Under the pieces are notes generated by a model. The model was not told the DNA's origin, ran no database searches, and worked only from the letters and a program-made list of their open reading frames with translations. The position numbers were made by a program, and so were the translations under genes. From NCBI RefSeq assembly GCF_003003215.1, contig NZ_PVUF01000003.1, positions 186,001 through 250,000 of the forward strand: a stretch of DNA of 64,000 nucleotides, written 5' to 3'. Origin of the DNA: Tritonibacter scottomollicae. GTDB lineage: Bacteria; Pseudomonadota; Alphaproteobacteria; Rhodobacterales; Rhodobacteraceae. Each line of letters opens with the position of its first letter. The first letter of the stretch is position 1. Below are positions 7,973 to 17,613 of this stretch, piece by piece.

Positions 7973-8464
7973 ATGTTCGATACCGCCCTGCAACAGATCA
8001 TCGAAGAGCTCACCAGCACCTTTTCCGTGATACCGGCACCGATTGCCTTCGCGCGGCTTCTGGCTGCCAGTGTGCTGGCCGCCCTGGTCGGTCTGGAGCG
8101 TGAGTTGCAGGACAAGCCCGCAGGCCTGCGCACCCATATCCTTGTCTCCGTGGCCGCCTGCCTGTTCGTGGTGCTGGGGCGGGAGATCGCGGCGCTGGAT
8201 TTTGGCGCCGAGGCGCAGCGCAACGATCCCCTGCGCATGATCGAGGCGGTAACGGCGGGCGTGGCCTTCCTGGCGGCGGGGCTGATCTTCACCTCCGGCG
8301 ACCGGGTGCGCAACGTGACCACCGGCGCGTCGCTCTGGCTGGTGGGGGCCATTGGCCTTGGGTGTGGCGCCGGTCAGATGCCGCTCGCGGCGATGGCCAC
8401 GGCCATTGTCCTCACGGTGCTGTTCCTGCTCCGCCATGTGGAGAAATGGATGAGCCGGCATTGA
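7973..8464 (+). CDS. MgtC/SapB-family membrane protein
   Basis: A 163-residue membrane protein of the MgtC/SapB/SrpB/YhiD family. Visible family features are the [29 protein letters not shown] block (residues about 30-57) and the later [10 protein letters not shown] and [21 protein letters not shown] blocks. Only the conserved membrane domain is present and the C-terminal cytoplasmic domain of Salmonella MgtC is missing, as is usual for short family members. The role, perhaps magnesium or phosphate stress, cannot be settled from sequence. It is convergent with ftsY, the two stops only ten bases apart with no visible terminator between them. Confidence 0.85.
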   Translation: MFDTALQQIIEELTSTFSVIPAPIAFARLLAASVLAALVGLERELQDKPAGLRTHILVSVAACLFVVLGREIAALDFGAEAQRNDPLRMIEAVTAGVAFLAAGLIFTSGDRVRNVTTGASLWLVGAIGLGCGAGQMPLAAMATAIVLTVLFLLRHVEKWMSRH

Positions 8465-8474
8465 TCCGCGATCC

Positions 8475-9605
8475 TCACGCCCCGTCTTCAAGCCCGGTGA
8501 GCGCGGCGGCGAATTCCTCCGGGTCAAAGGGCGACAGGTCGTCGATCTGCTCACCCACGCCGATGGCATGGATCGGCAGGCCGAACTTGTCGGCCAGCGC
8601 CACCAGCACGCCGCCCTTGGCGGTGCCGTCAAGCTTGGTCATCACCAGCCCCGACACATCCGCCAGCTGACGGAAGGTCTCCACCTGCGACAGCGCGTTC
8701 TGCCCGGTGGTGGCGTCCAGCACCAAAAGCGTGTTGTGCGGCGCCTCGGGGTCCTTCTTGCGAATGACGCGGACGATCTTGGCCAGCTCTTCCATCAGGT
8801 CGGCGCGGTTCTGCAACCGCCCGGCCGTGTCGATCATCAAGAGATCGGCGCCATCGGCCTCGGCCTTGGTCATCGCATCAAAGGCGAGGCTGGCCGGGTC
8901 GGAGCCCTCGGGCGCGGTCAGCACAGGCACACCGGCGCGGTCGCCCCAGACCTGCAGCTGTTCCACCGCGGCGGCGCGGAATGTGTCGCCCGCGGCGATC
9001 ACCACGGATTTCCCGGCAGCGCGGAACTGGCTGGCGAGCTTGCCGATGGTGGTGGTCTTGCCGGAGCCATTGACCCCCACCACCAGCACCACCTGCGGTT
9101 TGGAAGGATAAAGCGGCATCGGACGCGCCACCGGCTCCATCACCCGGGCAATCTCCTGTGCCAGCAATTCGCGGATTTCGCGACCCGAAACGCGGCGGCC
9201 CATGCGGCCCTCGGCGATATTGCCGGTCACCCGCAGCGCCGTGTCCACCCCCATGTCGGAGGCGATCAGCATCTCTTCGAGGCTTTCCAGCATGTCGTCA
9301 TCGAGCACCCGGCGCGGCTCGGTTGCGGCACTGCGGCCCATAAGCCGCCCCAGAAGGCCCGGTCTGGACACCTCGGCCTGCGGTGCAGGGGTGGTGGGCA
9401 CATCTGCGGCGGGCGCCTCAGTCGAAGCCCCTGCTTGCGACGTCCCGGCAGGCTCTGCCGCCGCGCGCGTGGCGGGCGCGGGCGGTGGGCTTGCTGGTGT
9501 GGGCTCCGGGGTCGTGGCCCCCTCTTCCACGATCGCATCCACCTCCTTGCCGAGGCGGGATGAGGATTTCAGCAACCGTTCCTTGAGCTTCGAGAAAAGC
9601 GCCAT
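8475..9605 (-). CDS. ftsY: signal recognition particle receptor FtsY
   Basis: SRP-receptor GTPase that docks ribosome-nascent chain complexes at the membrane. The 376 residues split into an acidic, Pro/Ala-rich A region (1-95) and the NG domain. G1 is VGVNGSGKTTTIGKLA at about 177-191, G3 contains DTAGR near 258, and G4 is TKLDGTAKGG near 334. The ATG at 9605 (MALFSKLKERL) follows GGAG with normal spacing; the open frame beyond it to 9635 is not needed. The A region is long and low in complexity, as usual in this order. It is convergent with the mgtC-like gene. Confidence 0.97.
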   Translation of the reverse strand: MALFSKLKERLLKSSSRLGKEVDAIVEEGATTPEPTPASPPPAPATRAAAEPAGTSQAGASTEAPAADVPTTPAPQAEVSRPGLLGRLMGRSAATEPRRVLDDDMLESLEEMLIASDMGVDTALRVTGNIAEGRMGRRVSGREIRELLAQEIARVMEPVARPMPLYPSKPQVVLVVGVNGSGKTTTIGKLASQFRAAGKSVVIAAGDTFRAAAVEQLQVWGDRAGVPVLTAPEGSDPASLAFDAMTKAEADGADLLMIDTAGRLQNRADLMEELAKIVRVIRKKDPEAPHNTLLVLDATTGQNALSQVETFRQLADVSGLVMTKLDGTAKGGVLVALADKFGLPIHAIGVGEQIDDLSPFDPEEFAAALTGLEDGA

Positions 9606-9678
9606 CTGGGTCTCCGCAGGTCGTTTGATATTCACCTAATGCCCTTTGAGGCGGGATGCAAAGCGCAATGCGGCTGTG

Positions 9679-10314
9679 TCACATCGCAAACACCGCGAAA
9701 AACAGCGCCTGCGCCCCCCAGTAGAGCACCCAGACCACTGGCCCGGTGATGCGACGCAAGGCATGGGCTGGCGGCAGCACAAATGTTTCCAGCGCCAACA
9801 CCATGTCCGAGATCATGAACATCACCGCCGCCACCCACAGCAGCGGCAGTGGCAGCGTCAGTGCAGCCAGCGCCATGGTGAGGATCACCGGCACATAGGC
9901 CAGAACCGCCCCGCGCATCTCGCCCGCATGGCGCGTCAGCACCCGCGCCATCAAGCCCGCCACCAACACAAGCGTCGCCATCCCCCAGATCATCGGAGCG
10001 GTCAGAAGCGCTGCAAGATCAGATGGAGGACGCGACAGGAACAGCGCCACATAGGCCAGATGCCCGGCGGCAAAGCTGGCCACCCCCGCCAGAAAGGCGC
10101 GCTCGCCCGGGCGCGACAGGGCCAGATCCCCCAGCGCGCAGAGCCCCAGCGCCAGACCAAGCAGCGGCAGGTGCCCAAAGGCAAGGACGGCCAGCAGCGC
10201 CACCGCGCCGGTTTTCAGCGCCGATCGTGGCCAGCTCTCTGCCGCCCGCACCTGCGCAAGATATCCCAGCGCCAAAACAGCAGTCGCACCCAGTCCGATC
10301 ATCTGCACCGTCAT
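9679..10314 (-). CDS. YhhN/TMEM86-family membrane protein (lysoplasmalogenase-like)
   Basis: A 211-residue, eight-helix membrane protein. The YhhN family signature is seen as LCALGDLALS near residue 60 and FMISDMVLALETF near residue 170; these two Asp-containing motifs are the presumed active site. Characterised relatives (TMEM86B) hydrolyse lysoplasmalogens, but the bacterial substrate is uncertain. GGGAGG precedes the ATG at 10314. It is divergent from the small secreted protein. Confidence 0.8.
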   Translation of the reverse strand: MTVQMIGLGATAVLALGYLAQVRAAESWPRSALKTGAVALLAVLAFGHLPLLGLALGLCALGDLALSRPGERAFLAGVASFAAGHLAYVALFLSRPPSDLAALLTAPMIWGMATLVLVAGLMARVLTRHAGEMRGAVLAYVPVILTMALAALTLPLPLLWVAAVMFMISDMVLALETFVLPPAHALRRITGPVVWVLYWGAQALFFAVFAM

Positions 10315-10442
10315 CGCGGCCTCCCTGCCGATTTACCTCAGCCTGCGCCGGGGATGGCCGACAGGTCAAAGCTGACCTTGCGCCAGCCAGCACCGGCAAT
10401 TGTACCCTTGGCGCGGCTTCGGACATGCGCCATGGTGAGGGC

Positions 10443-10850
10443 ATGTTTAACTCTGCCCCCCTGCGCTTCTGCGCCGTGATCCTTGGCTTCTCTTGTGTCG
10501 CCGCGCCCTTGAGCGCAGCCGACGCGGAGCAGTTCGACAGCTACACCCGCGGACGGACCATTCACTTCGACTTTCTGGGGCAGCACTATGGCGCGGAACG
10601 CTATCTGCCCGGCCAGCGGGTGCAATGGTCCTTTCTCGACGGGCGTTGCGTCGAGGGGGAGTGGTATGCGCAAGGCGATGAGATCTGTTTTGTCTACGAA
10701 GACAGACCGGAGGCGCAGTGCTGGAGCTATGAGATCGGCAGCGAGGGTCTCAGCGTCACGATCACGGGCGACGGGCCGGCGCTCACATTGACCGAACAGC
10801 CTGATCCGCCCAAGGACATGGTTTGTCTCGGCCCCGAAGTGGGTGTCTGA
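10443..10850 (+). CDS. small secreted protein of unknown function
   Basis: A 135-residue protein with a clear Sec signal peptide (FCAVILGFSCVAAPLSAADA, cleavage near residue 26). The mature part is rich in aromatic and acidic residues and has four cysteines, two of them in GRCVEGEW and AQCWSYE. I do not recognise the family. The ATG at 10443 follows GGTGAGGGC; the frame is open far upstream but without a better start. It is divergent from the YhhN gene. A conserved 3' hairpin element directly follows the stop. Confidence 0.65.
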   Translation: MFNSAPLRFCAVILGFSCVAAPLSAADAEQFDSYTRGRTIHFDFLGQHYGAERYLPGQRVQWSFLDGRCVEGEWYAQGDEICFVYEDRPEAQCWSYEIGSEGLSVTITGDGPALTLTEQPDPPKDMVCLGPEVGV

Positions 10851-10859
10851 GGCGAGCCC

Positions 10860-10912
10860 AGGGAGCGAGGCTCTGCCTCGCGCTCCGAGGTATTTATGAA
10901 AAGATGAAGGGG
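10860..10912 (+). repeat. 3'-end element: hairpin plus TATTTATGAAAAGATGAAG tail (copy 2)
   Basis: Directly past the stop at 10850, GCGAGGC-TCT-GCCTCGC forms a stem followed by GCTCCGAGGTATTTATG and AAAAGATGAAGG. It matches the element past folE2 (2026-2079) in sequence, order and orientation relative to its gene. Confidence 0.7.
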
Positions 10913-10923
10913 CTGGCTGCCTG

Positions 10924-12453
10924 CTAGAACAGCGAGCCCTGTTCGCCGGGTGTCTTTGGCGGTTTGGGATTTGCCGGCTTGGCGGTGGCCGGATTGGAAG
11001 GGGCCGGGGCTTTTGTCTCGGCACTGCTCGCGCCGCCGATTTCGGTGATACCATCGGCAAATTCGATGCTGAGCGCCTGTGCCGCCTTCGCGCCTGCGGT
11101 GTCGGTCACCAAGGTCTTGCCGTCGCGCACCACCGCGTAGCCACGGCTGAGGGTGGCCTTGTAGCTGAGGATCTCCAGCTGGCGTCCGGTGGCCATCAGG
11201 CGATCCCGCTGGCGCTGGATTCGCGCGGCCTGCGCGGCATCGAGCCGGTTGGCGATCTGATCCAGCGCGTCGCGCTTGCGGCGCGCGTCCTGTTCAATGG
11301 GCCGCAGGCTCAGCCGCGAGGCGAGATTGTTCAGCCGATCCCGGCGCCGCTCCACCAGTCCGCGCAGGGTGGCCGGGCGCAGCGAGGCGGCACGATCGCT
11401 GAGGGTCAGCTTGCGCTTCTGCACGCCCGCAATCAGCGCGTTGGGCAGCCGGTCGGAGACCCGGTCCAGTCGCTGGCGCGGCGATTCGAGCAGCGTGTCG
11501 GGCTTGGGCAACGCCCGCGCCAGATCGCCCAGCCGCTGCCGGCGCAGCTGCACTGCGCGGGTGGTGGCATGGGCCATGCGCGCGCTTTGGTTCTCGACCC
11601 ATCCCAGAAGCTCCAGCCGCACCGGCACCGCATGTTCCGCCGCCGCCGTGGGAGTGGGCGCGCGCAGGTCAGAGACATAGTCGATCAGCGTGGTGTCGGT
11701 CTCATGCCCCACGGCGGAAATCAGCGGGATGTCACTGGCCGCCACCGCGCGGGCCACGGCTTCTTCGTTGAAGCCCCAGAGATCCTCGATCGAGCCGCCG
11801 CCGCGCGCCACGATGATCAGATCAGGCCGGGGCAAGGCGCCTCCAGGGCTGAGGCTGTTGAAGCCGTCGATGGCGCGGGCCACCTCGGGGGCGCAATTGC
11901 TGCCCTGGACTGCCACCGGCCAGACCAGCACCTTGCGTGGAAAACGATCCCGCAACCGGTGCAGGATGTCGCGGATCACCGCGCCGGAGGGCGATGTCAC
12001 CACGCCGACGATCTGTGGTAGATAGGGCAGCGGCTTCTTGCGTTCGGGGGCAAACAGACCCTCGGACTGCAGCTGGGTCTTGCGCTTTTCCAGAAGCGCC
12101 ATCAGTGCGCCCTGCCCGGCGACCGCCACCTCCTCGACGTTCATGTTGTATTTCGACTGGGCGCCAAAGGCTGTCAGGCGGCCGGTCACCACCACCTCCA
12201 GCCCCTCTTCGGGCACCACAGCCAGCTTGCTCACCTGCCCCTTCCAGGTGGTGCAGGCCAGCACCGAGCGGTCGTCCTTGATGTCGTAGTAGAGATGCCC
12301 CGACCGCGCCTTGAACACCCGGCCTACCTCGCCCTTGACGCGGATGCGGCCAAAGGTGCCTTCCAGCGTGCGTTTCACCTCGCCGGAGATCTCGGAGACG
12401 GAGAACTCGGGCGCGTTCTGACCGGGTGTCGGGTCGTCGAGGAGGTCGGACAT
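10924..12453 (-). CDS. xseA: exodeoxyribonuclease VII large subunit
   Basis: Large, catalytic subunit of exonuclease VII, which degrades single-stranded DNA in repair. The 509 residues include the N-terminal OB fold (FSVSEISGEVKRTLEGTFGRIRVKGEV, about 16-45), the catalytic domain with VVTSPSGAVIRDI and the ARGGGSIEDLWGFNEE block, then a long Arg-rich coiled coil and a C-terminal segment with SRGYAVVRDG. A Pro/Ala/Lys tail ending in GEQGSLF is added. The ATG at 12453 (MSDLLDDPTPG) is preferred to upstream positions because the OB fold begins there. The small subunit xseB is not in the window. It is divergent from purD. Confidence 0.96.
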   Translation of the reverse strand: MSDLLDDPTPGQNAPEFSVSEISGEVKRTLEGTFGRIRVKGEVGRVFKARSGHLYYDIKDDRSVLACTTWKGQVSKLAVVPEEGLEVVVTGRLTAFGAQSKYNMNVEEVAVAGQGALMALLEKRKTQLQSEGLFAPERKKPLPYLPQIVGVVTSPSGAVIRDILHRLRDRFPRKVLVWPVAVQGSNCAPEVARAIDGFNSLSPGGALPRPDLIIVARGGGSIEDLWGFNEEAVARAVAASDIPLISAVGHETDTTLIDYVSDLRAPTPTAAAEHAVPVRLELLGWVENQSARMAHATTRAVQLRRQRLGDLARALPKPDTLLESPRQRLDRVSDRLPNALIAGVQKRKLTLSDRAASLRPATLRGLVERRRDRLNNLASRLSLRPIEQDARRKRDALDQIANRLDAAQAARIQRQRDRLMATGRQLEILSYKATLSRGYAVVRDGKTLVTDTAGAKAAQALSIEFADGITEIGGASSAETKAPAPSNPATAKPANPKPPKTPGEQGSLF

Positions 12454-12584
12454 GGGAAACTCTTGCTCTTGGCTGCTCGGGTGGATGGGTTTGACGCCCG
12501 CGTGGCACAGGGCGTTCTTGTTTATGCGTCGCGCACAGCATAGAACGCGCGACAACGGAGGCCAAGCAGATCGGAGAACGGCTC

Positions 12585-13847
12585 ATGAATATCCTCATCC
12601 TCGGCAGCGGTGGGCGGGAACATGCACTTGCCTGGGCGGTGATGCAGAACCCGAAATGTGACAAGCTGATCGTGGCGCCGGGCAATGCGGGCATCGCGCA
12701 GATCGCCGATTGCGCCAGCCTCGACGCCGAGGACGGCGGTGCGGTGGTCACATTTGCCGAGGAAAACGCCATCGAGTTCGTCATCATCGGCCCCGAGGCG
12801 CCGCTGGCGGCGGGCGTGGCGGATCGGCTGCGGGCTGCGGGCATCTTGGTCTTTGGCCCCTCCGAGGCGGCGGCCAAGCTTGAGGTCTCCAAGAGCTTCA
12901 CCAAGGAGATTTGCGACGCTGCAAACGCGCCGACCGCAGGCTACGGCCATTTCACTGAAGCCGAGGCCGCCAAGGCGCATGTGCGCGAGAATGGCGCGCC
13001 GATCGTGGTCAAGGCCGATGGTCTGGCCGCTGGCAAGGGCGTGATCGTGGCGATGGACGAGCAGACCGCACTGGATGCAATTGATGACATGTTCGGCGGG
13101 GCCTTTGGCGGTGCGGGCGCCGAGGTGGTGATCGAAGAGTTCATGGAGGGCGAGGAAGCGTCGCTGTTTGTGCTCTGTGATGGCGAGGAGATCCTGTCGA
13201 TCGGCACAGCGCAGGACCACAAGCGGGTCGGCGAAGGCGACACCGGCCCCAACACCGGCGGCATGGGCGCCTATTCCCCGGCACCGGTGCTGAGTCCGGA
13301 GATCGAGGCGCGTGCGATGGAAGAGATCGTCAAGCCCACCATGCGCGTGATGGCCGAACGCGGCATGCCCTATCAGGGCGTGCTCTACGCCGGTCTGATG
13401 ATCAAGGATGGAGAGCCGCGTCTGGTGGAATACAACGTCCGCTTTGGCGATCCGGAATGCCAGGTTCTGATGATGCGCCTGGGCGCGCAGGCGCTGGACC
13501 TGATGCAGGCCGCCGCCGAGGGCCGCCTGTCGGAGGCCCGGGTGAACTGGGCCGAGGATCATGCGATCACCGTTGTAATGGCCGCTGAGGGATACCCCGG
13601 CACCTATCAGAAAGGCTCTGACATCAAGGGGTTGAAGGCGCTTCCCGAGGACAGCATGAACATGGTCTTTCATGCCGGCACCAAGGCCGATGGCGACCGG
13701 ATCCTGGCCAATGGCGGTCGGGTGCTGAATGTGACCGCGCGCGGTGACAGCCTGGAGGAAGCCCGGGATCGCGCCTATGCGATGGTGGATCAGATCGACT
13801 GGCCCGAAGGCTTTGTGCGCCGCGACATCGGCTGGCGCGCCTTGTAA
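12585..13847 (+). CDS. purD: phosphoribosylamine--glycine ligase
   Basis: ATP-grasp enzyme of purine synthesis joining glycine to 5-phosphoribosylamine to make GAR. The 420 residues match the family. Landmarks are the N-terminal ILGSGGREHALAW, the ATP-binding VVKADGLAAGKGV near residues 141-153, the signature HKRVGEGDTGPNTGGMGAYSP near 210, and VEYNVRFGDPECQ near 280. The stop overlaps the start of the next gene (TAATG), which indicates translational coupling with the acetyltransferase. PurA, acting later in AMP synthesis, is also in this window but 20 kb away. Confidence 0.98.
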   Translation: MNILILGSGGREHALAWAVMQNPKCDKLIVAPGNAGIAQIADCASLDAEDGGAVVTFAEENAIEFVIIGPEAPLAAGVADRLRAAGILVFGPSEAAAKLEVSKSFTKEICDAANAPTAGYGHFTEAEAAKAHVRENGAPIVVKADGLAAGKGVIVAMDEQTALDAIDDMFGGAFGGAGAEVVIEEFMEGEEASLFVLCDGEEILSIGTAQDHKRVGEGDTGPNTGGMGAYSPAPVLSPEIEARAMEEIVKPTMRVMAERGMPYQGVLYAGLMIKDGEPRLVEYNVRFGDPECQVLMMRLGAQALDLMQAAAEGRLSEARVNWAEDHAITVVMAAEGYPGTYQKGSDIKGLKALPEDSMNMVFHAGTKADGDRILANGGRVLNVTARGDSLEEARDRAYAMVDQIDWPEGFVRRDIGWRAL

Positions 13848-14311
13848 TGCCCGCGCCGGTTCAGCTCACCTCCGACAGCCCCGCGCTGATCGAGGTTCTG
13901 GAGCTGATCCGGCGCAGCTTTGCCGATATGGACGGGCGGATCGATCCGCCCTCCTCCATGCATCATCTCACCGTTGCGGATCTCGCGGCGCAGGCCGAGG
14001 CGGGTGAGGTCTGGGCCATCGGCACGCCGGTAGTGGCCTGCGTGGTTCTGACCCCGCGAACAGATGTGCTTTATCTTGGCAAGCTGGCTGTTGCGGCGGA
14101 CCAGCGCGGCACCGGTCTGGCACGGCAGCTGGTTGAGTTGGCCGCCGAGCGGGCCCGCGCCCATGGGCTGGAGGCACTGGAGCTGCAGACCCGGGTGGAG
14201 CTGTTGGAAAACCATGCCACCTTTGCGCGACTGGGCTTCGTGCAGACGGCGACCTGCGCACATCCGGGATACACTCGGCCGACCTCCGTCGTGCTGCGCC
14301 GCACGCTCTGA
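13847..14311 (+). CDS. GNAT-family N-acetyltransferase
   Basis: A 154-residue GNAT acetyltransferase. The acetyl-CoA pyrophosphate loop is seen in LAVAADQRGTGLARQLVE (about residues 79-96), followed by the family's beta-alpha pair and ending with the ETHATFARLGF-like segment NHATFARLGFVQT. The substrate is unknown. Its start overlaps the purD stop by one base, so it is translationally coupled to purD; whether it acts on purine intermediates is not shown by anything in the sequence. Confidence 0.85.
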   Translation: MPAPVQLTSDSPALIEVLELIRRSFADMDGRIDPPSSMHHLTVADLAAQAEAGEVWAIGTPVVACVVLTPRTDVLYLGKLAVAADQRGTGLARQLVELAAERARAHGLEALELQTRVELLENHATFARLGFVQTATCAHPGYTRPTSVVLRRTL

Positions 14312-14421
14312 TCGCCCTGATCGCCATACCCGTCGCAGCGCGGCCCTGATCCGGCGTTTGACGACAGGATGACAGGCGCGAAATTTGCTCTTGAGGGCGC
14401 AACCGCAACGGAGTGCTCCCG

Positions 14422-15306
14422 ATGATCGTCCGCCACAAACCCGGCTTCCTGGAACTGCTGATCGCCACCCATGGCTCCGTACTGCCGCGAATCCTGCCGC
14501 GCATTCTCGCACTGACGGCCCTGGCCGCGCTGCTGGTCTGGCTCGACGGCAGCCTGCTGGCCCTGCCCCACACCAATGCCGCGCCCTTCGCGGTCTTTGG
14601 CGTGGCGCTGTCGCTGTTCCTCGGCTTTCGCAACAACGCCGCCTATGACCGCTGGTGGGAGGGGCGCCGGCTTTGGGGGCAATTGGTGGCCGACATGCGG
14701 GCACTGGGCCGCGAGGTGGTGATGTTCCAGCCCGAAGGCCATCAGCGCCGCCCCCTGCGGCTGGCGCTGGCCTTCATCCACCTGCACCGCGCCAACCTGC
14801 GCCGGTTGAGCCATTATGACGACGGGCACACATGGCTGGAAGACGGCGAGGATCTGCGGGACGCGCCGCATCCGCCCTGCGCCGCGCTCGACCTGATGGC
14901 GCGGGACGTGGCGCATCATGCCCCGGATGGGTTTGCCAAGAAGGCGCTGAGCGAGCGCATAGGCTCCATCGCGCTGGCGCAGGCGGGCTGCGAGCGTATC
15001 GCGGCGACGCCCCTGCCGTTTGTCTACACGCTGCTGGTGTTCCGCACGACCTACCTCTACTGCCTGCTGTTCCCTTTCGCCCTGCTGGAGGGCGCAGGCT
15101 GGATGACGCCACTGTTCGTGGCGATCATCGCCTATGTCTTCTTCGGCCTGGCCGAGGTGACCGAGGAGCTGTCCAACCCCTTTGGCGAGACCGTGAACGG
15201 CCTGCCGCTGGATGCCATGTGCCGCACCATCGAGATCTCTCTGCTGTCGCAGCTGGGCGAGGAGGCTCCGGCGCCGCTGAAACCGGTCGGCTACTACCTG
15301 AGCTAG
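14422..15306 (+). CDS. bestrophin-family (UPF0187) membrane channel protein
   Basis: A 294-residue membrane protein of the bestrophin/UPF0187 family, whose characterised bacterial members form pentameric ion channels. Family marks are ALSLFLGFRNNAAYDRWWEGRRLWG near residues 70-95 and the C-terminal FGLAEVTEELSNPFGETVNGLPLD near 245, where the acidic cluster corresponds to the region that gates bestrophins. GGAG eight bases before the ATG at 14422 decides the start over a GTG at 14413. The stop shares the palindrome CTAG with the stop of the convergent FG-GAP gene. Confidence 0.88.
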   Translation: MIVRHKPGFLELLIATHGSVLPRILPRILALTALAALLVWLDGSLLALPHTNAAPFAVFGVALSLFLGFRNNAAYDRWWEGRRLWGQLVADMRALGREVVMFQPEGHQRRPLRLALAFIHLHRANLRRLSHYDDGHTWLEDGEDLRDAPHPPCAALDLMARDVAHHAPDGFAKKALSERIGSIALAQAGCERIAATPLPFVYTLLVFRTTYLYCLLFPFALLEGAGWMTPLFVAIIAYVFFGLAEVTEELSNPFGETVNGLPLDAMCRTIEISLLSQLGEEAPAPLKPVGYYLS

Positions 15307-16123
15307 CGCAGCTGGCAGTCCAGCGCGGGACCAAGCCGGGTCTGCATGTCGAACGGGCCAAGATCGCGGCGGCTGATGCTACCGTCCGGGTAGAGACGTG
15401 AGACGATGATGCGGGACCAATCGGCATCGACAGTCACGATCTCCGGCCCCTCCCCGCAGTCGCGCAGACCGGAGGTGATGACATCCTCACCGATCAGATG
15501 GTTCGTCAGGCCGGGCGCGGCGGCAACCTCCACCAGCTTGCCATAGTGAAACCGCCAGATGCGCAGGGTCTTGGCCAGATGGGGGCGGTCGATATAGGCG
15601 ACCTCGATATGGCCGTCGCCATCCAGATCCGCAGCGCCGACAGGCGCCAGCCAGCGGTTTGTCTGGCCGATATGGGGCGTGGCGGCGATCTTGTCACCCG
15701 TGCTGTTGTAGACCGCCAACTGGGCGCCCCGCGCCACATCCGTCTCGACCACCACAACCTCGGGCAACCCGTCGCCAGTGATATCCCAGAGGCGCGGAGC
15801 AAGATCCTCAAACACATGATCCAGCGGCAAATCGACCTCAAAGACATCTCGCCGCAACACAGCCGAGGTTCGCAATGAGCTGCCACCCGCATCCTGTTGC
15901 ACATGAATGCGCAGCTGGCTGTATTCGACGTCATCCCCCAGAACCGCATGGCCATAGCGGGTCGTGGGCGCATCAAAGTCTGCGCCCGTGACCTGCCAGG
16001 ATTCTTGCGCGTTCAGCGCGCTCGCCGCCCCCGCCAGCGACAGGCACAACACCTGCGCCGCGCGGCGGATGACCGGGGGCCTGGTGCGTGTCAGAAGACG
16101 CCGCGCCCGGCCCGCCGACCGCA

Positions 16124-16124
<1 letters not shown>
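15303..16124 (-). CDS. secreted FG-GAP/VCBS repeat protein
   Basis: A 273-residue exported protein. Arg-rich N-terminus and hydrophobic stretch (VLCLSLAGAASALNAQ) form a Sec signal peptide with cleavage near residue 40. The mature part has FG-GAP-type beta-propeller repeats with calcium-loop motifs DITGDGLPEVVVVE (about 113-126) and DLDGDGHIEVAYID (about 165-178). Such proteins bind ligands or surfaces; no enzyme motif is visible. The start overlaps the ferredoxin stop by ATGA, so the two are in one operon. The stop overlaps that of the convergent bestrophin gene. Confidence 0.8.
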
Positions 16125-16850
<726 letters not shown>

Positions 16851-17486
16851 ATGACCGCCCCGCTGCCTCCGCGTTCCGGCCTCGCTTTTCTGCGACACGA
16901 TGTCCTGAACCTGTTTTTCATGCGACAGCTGCATGTGCGCGCATCGGTCCCGGACGGTGCTGTGGTGCCCAGTTCTGCGTTCTCACGGCTTCGGCTGGCC
17001 GCGTTGATGACGGTCAATCTCACCCTCCTGAGCGGATGCCTGGCCCCGCCCCCCTTTGAAGGTGTCGGCCGTCCAGCTCCGCCGGGCGCTTTGCCCGGAA
17101 CCTGCTGGGATACGCTGATTGAACCTGCGCGGGTGGAGACCATTACCGAGCAGGTCATGGTCTCGCCGCCGGACAAAGCCGCCGACGGTTCGGTGACAAA
17201 ACCTGCGGTCTTTGCCACTGAAACCCGGCAGGAGATCACCCGCCCGCGCAAGGAAACCTATTTTCAGACCCCCTGCCCCGACGCCATGACCCGCGAATAT
17301 GTCTCCTCGCTGCAACGTGCGCTGGCAGCCCGTGACCTCTATCAAGGCGAGATCACCGGGACCCTGAACGCCGAGACCCGCGCCGCCATCCGCAGCTATC
17401 AAAAAGACATAGGCATCGACAGCGCCAGCCTGTCATTGCGCGGCGCACGCAGCCTGGGGCTCAGTGCCGTGGTGGTGGACCGCTGA
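16851..17486 (+). CDS. lipoprotein with C-terminal peptidoglycan-binding (PGBD) domain
   Basis: Up to 211 residues. The hydrophobic run ALMTVNLTLLSGC ends in a lipobox-like LLSGC with Cys63, suggesting an exported lipoprotein. Residues 70-140 are Pro/Thr-rich. The C-terminus (about 150-205) fits a PG_binding_1 domain: VSSLQRALAARDLYQGEITGTLNAETRAAIRSYQK. It probably sits at the cell wall. The N-terminus is uncertain: ATG at 16851 gives an unusually long leader, and an ATG at 16920 or GTG codons near 16962 would give a more normal signal peptide. No close operon partner. Confidence 0.7.
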   Translation: MTAPLPPRSGLAFLRHDVLNLFFMRQLHVRASVPDGAVVPSSAFSRLRLAALMTVNLTLLSGCLAPPPFEGVGRPAPPGALPGTCWDTLIEPARVETITEQVMVSPPDKAADGSVTKPAVFATETRQEITRPRKETYFQTPCPDAMTREYVSSLQRALAARDLYQGEITGTLNAETRAAIRSYQKDIGIDSASLSLRGARSLGLSAVVVDR

Positions 17487-17613
17487 GCCGCGATTTGCTG
17501 CACAATGGCACCGCAAACATTCCAGTCTTGATGCCTGAGCTTGCGCGACGCCGCCTTGCCGCCTAAAAGCCGAACATCACCCAGATATCGTTCGTCCTTG
17601 CCGGAGATCTCCT

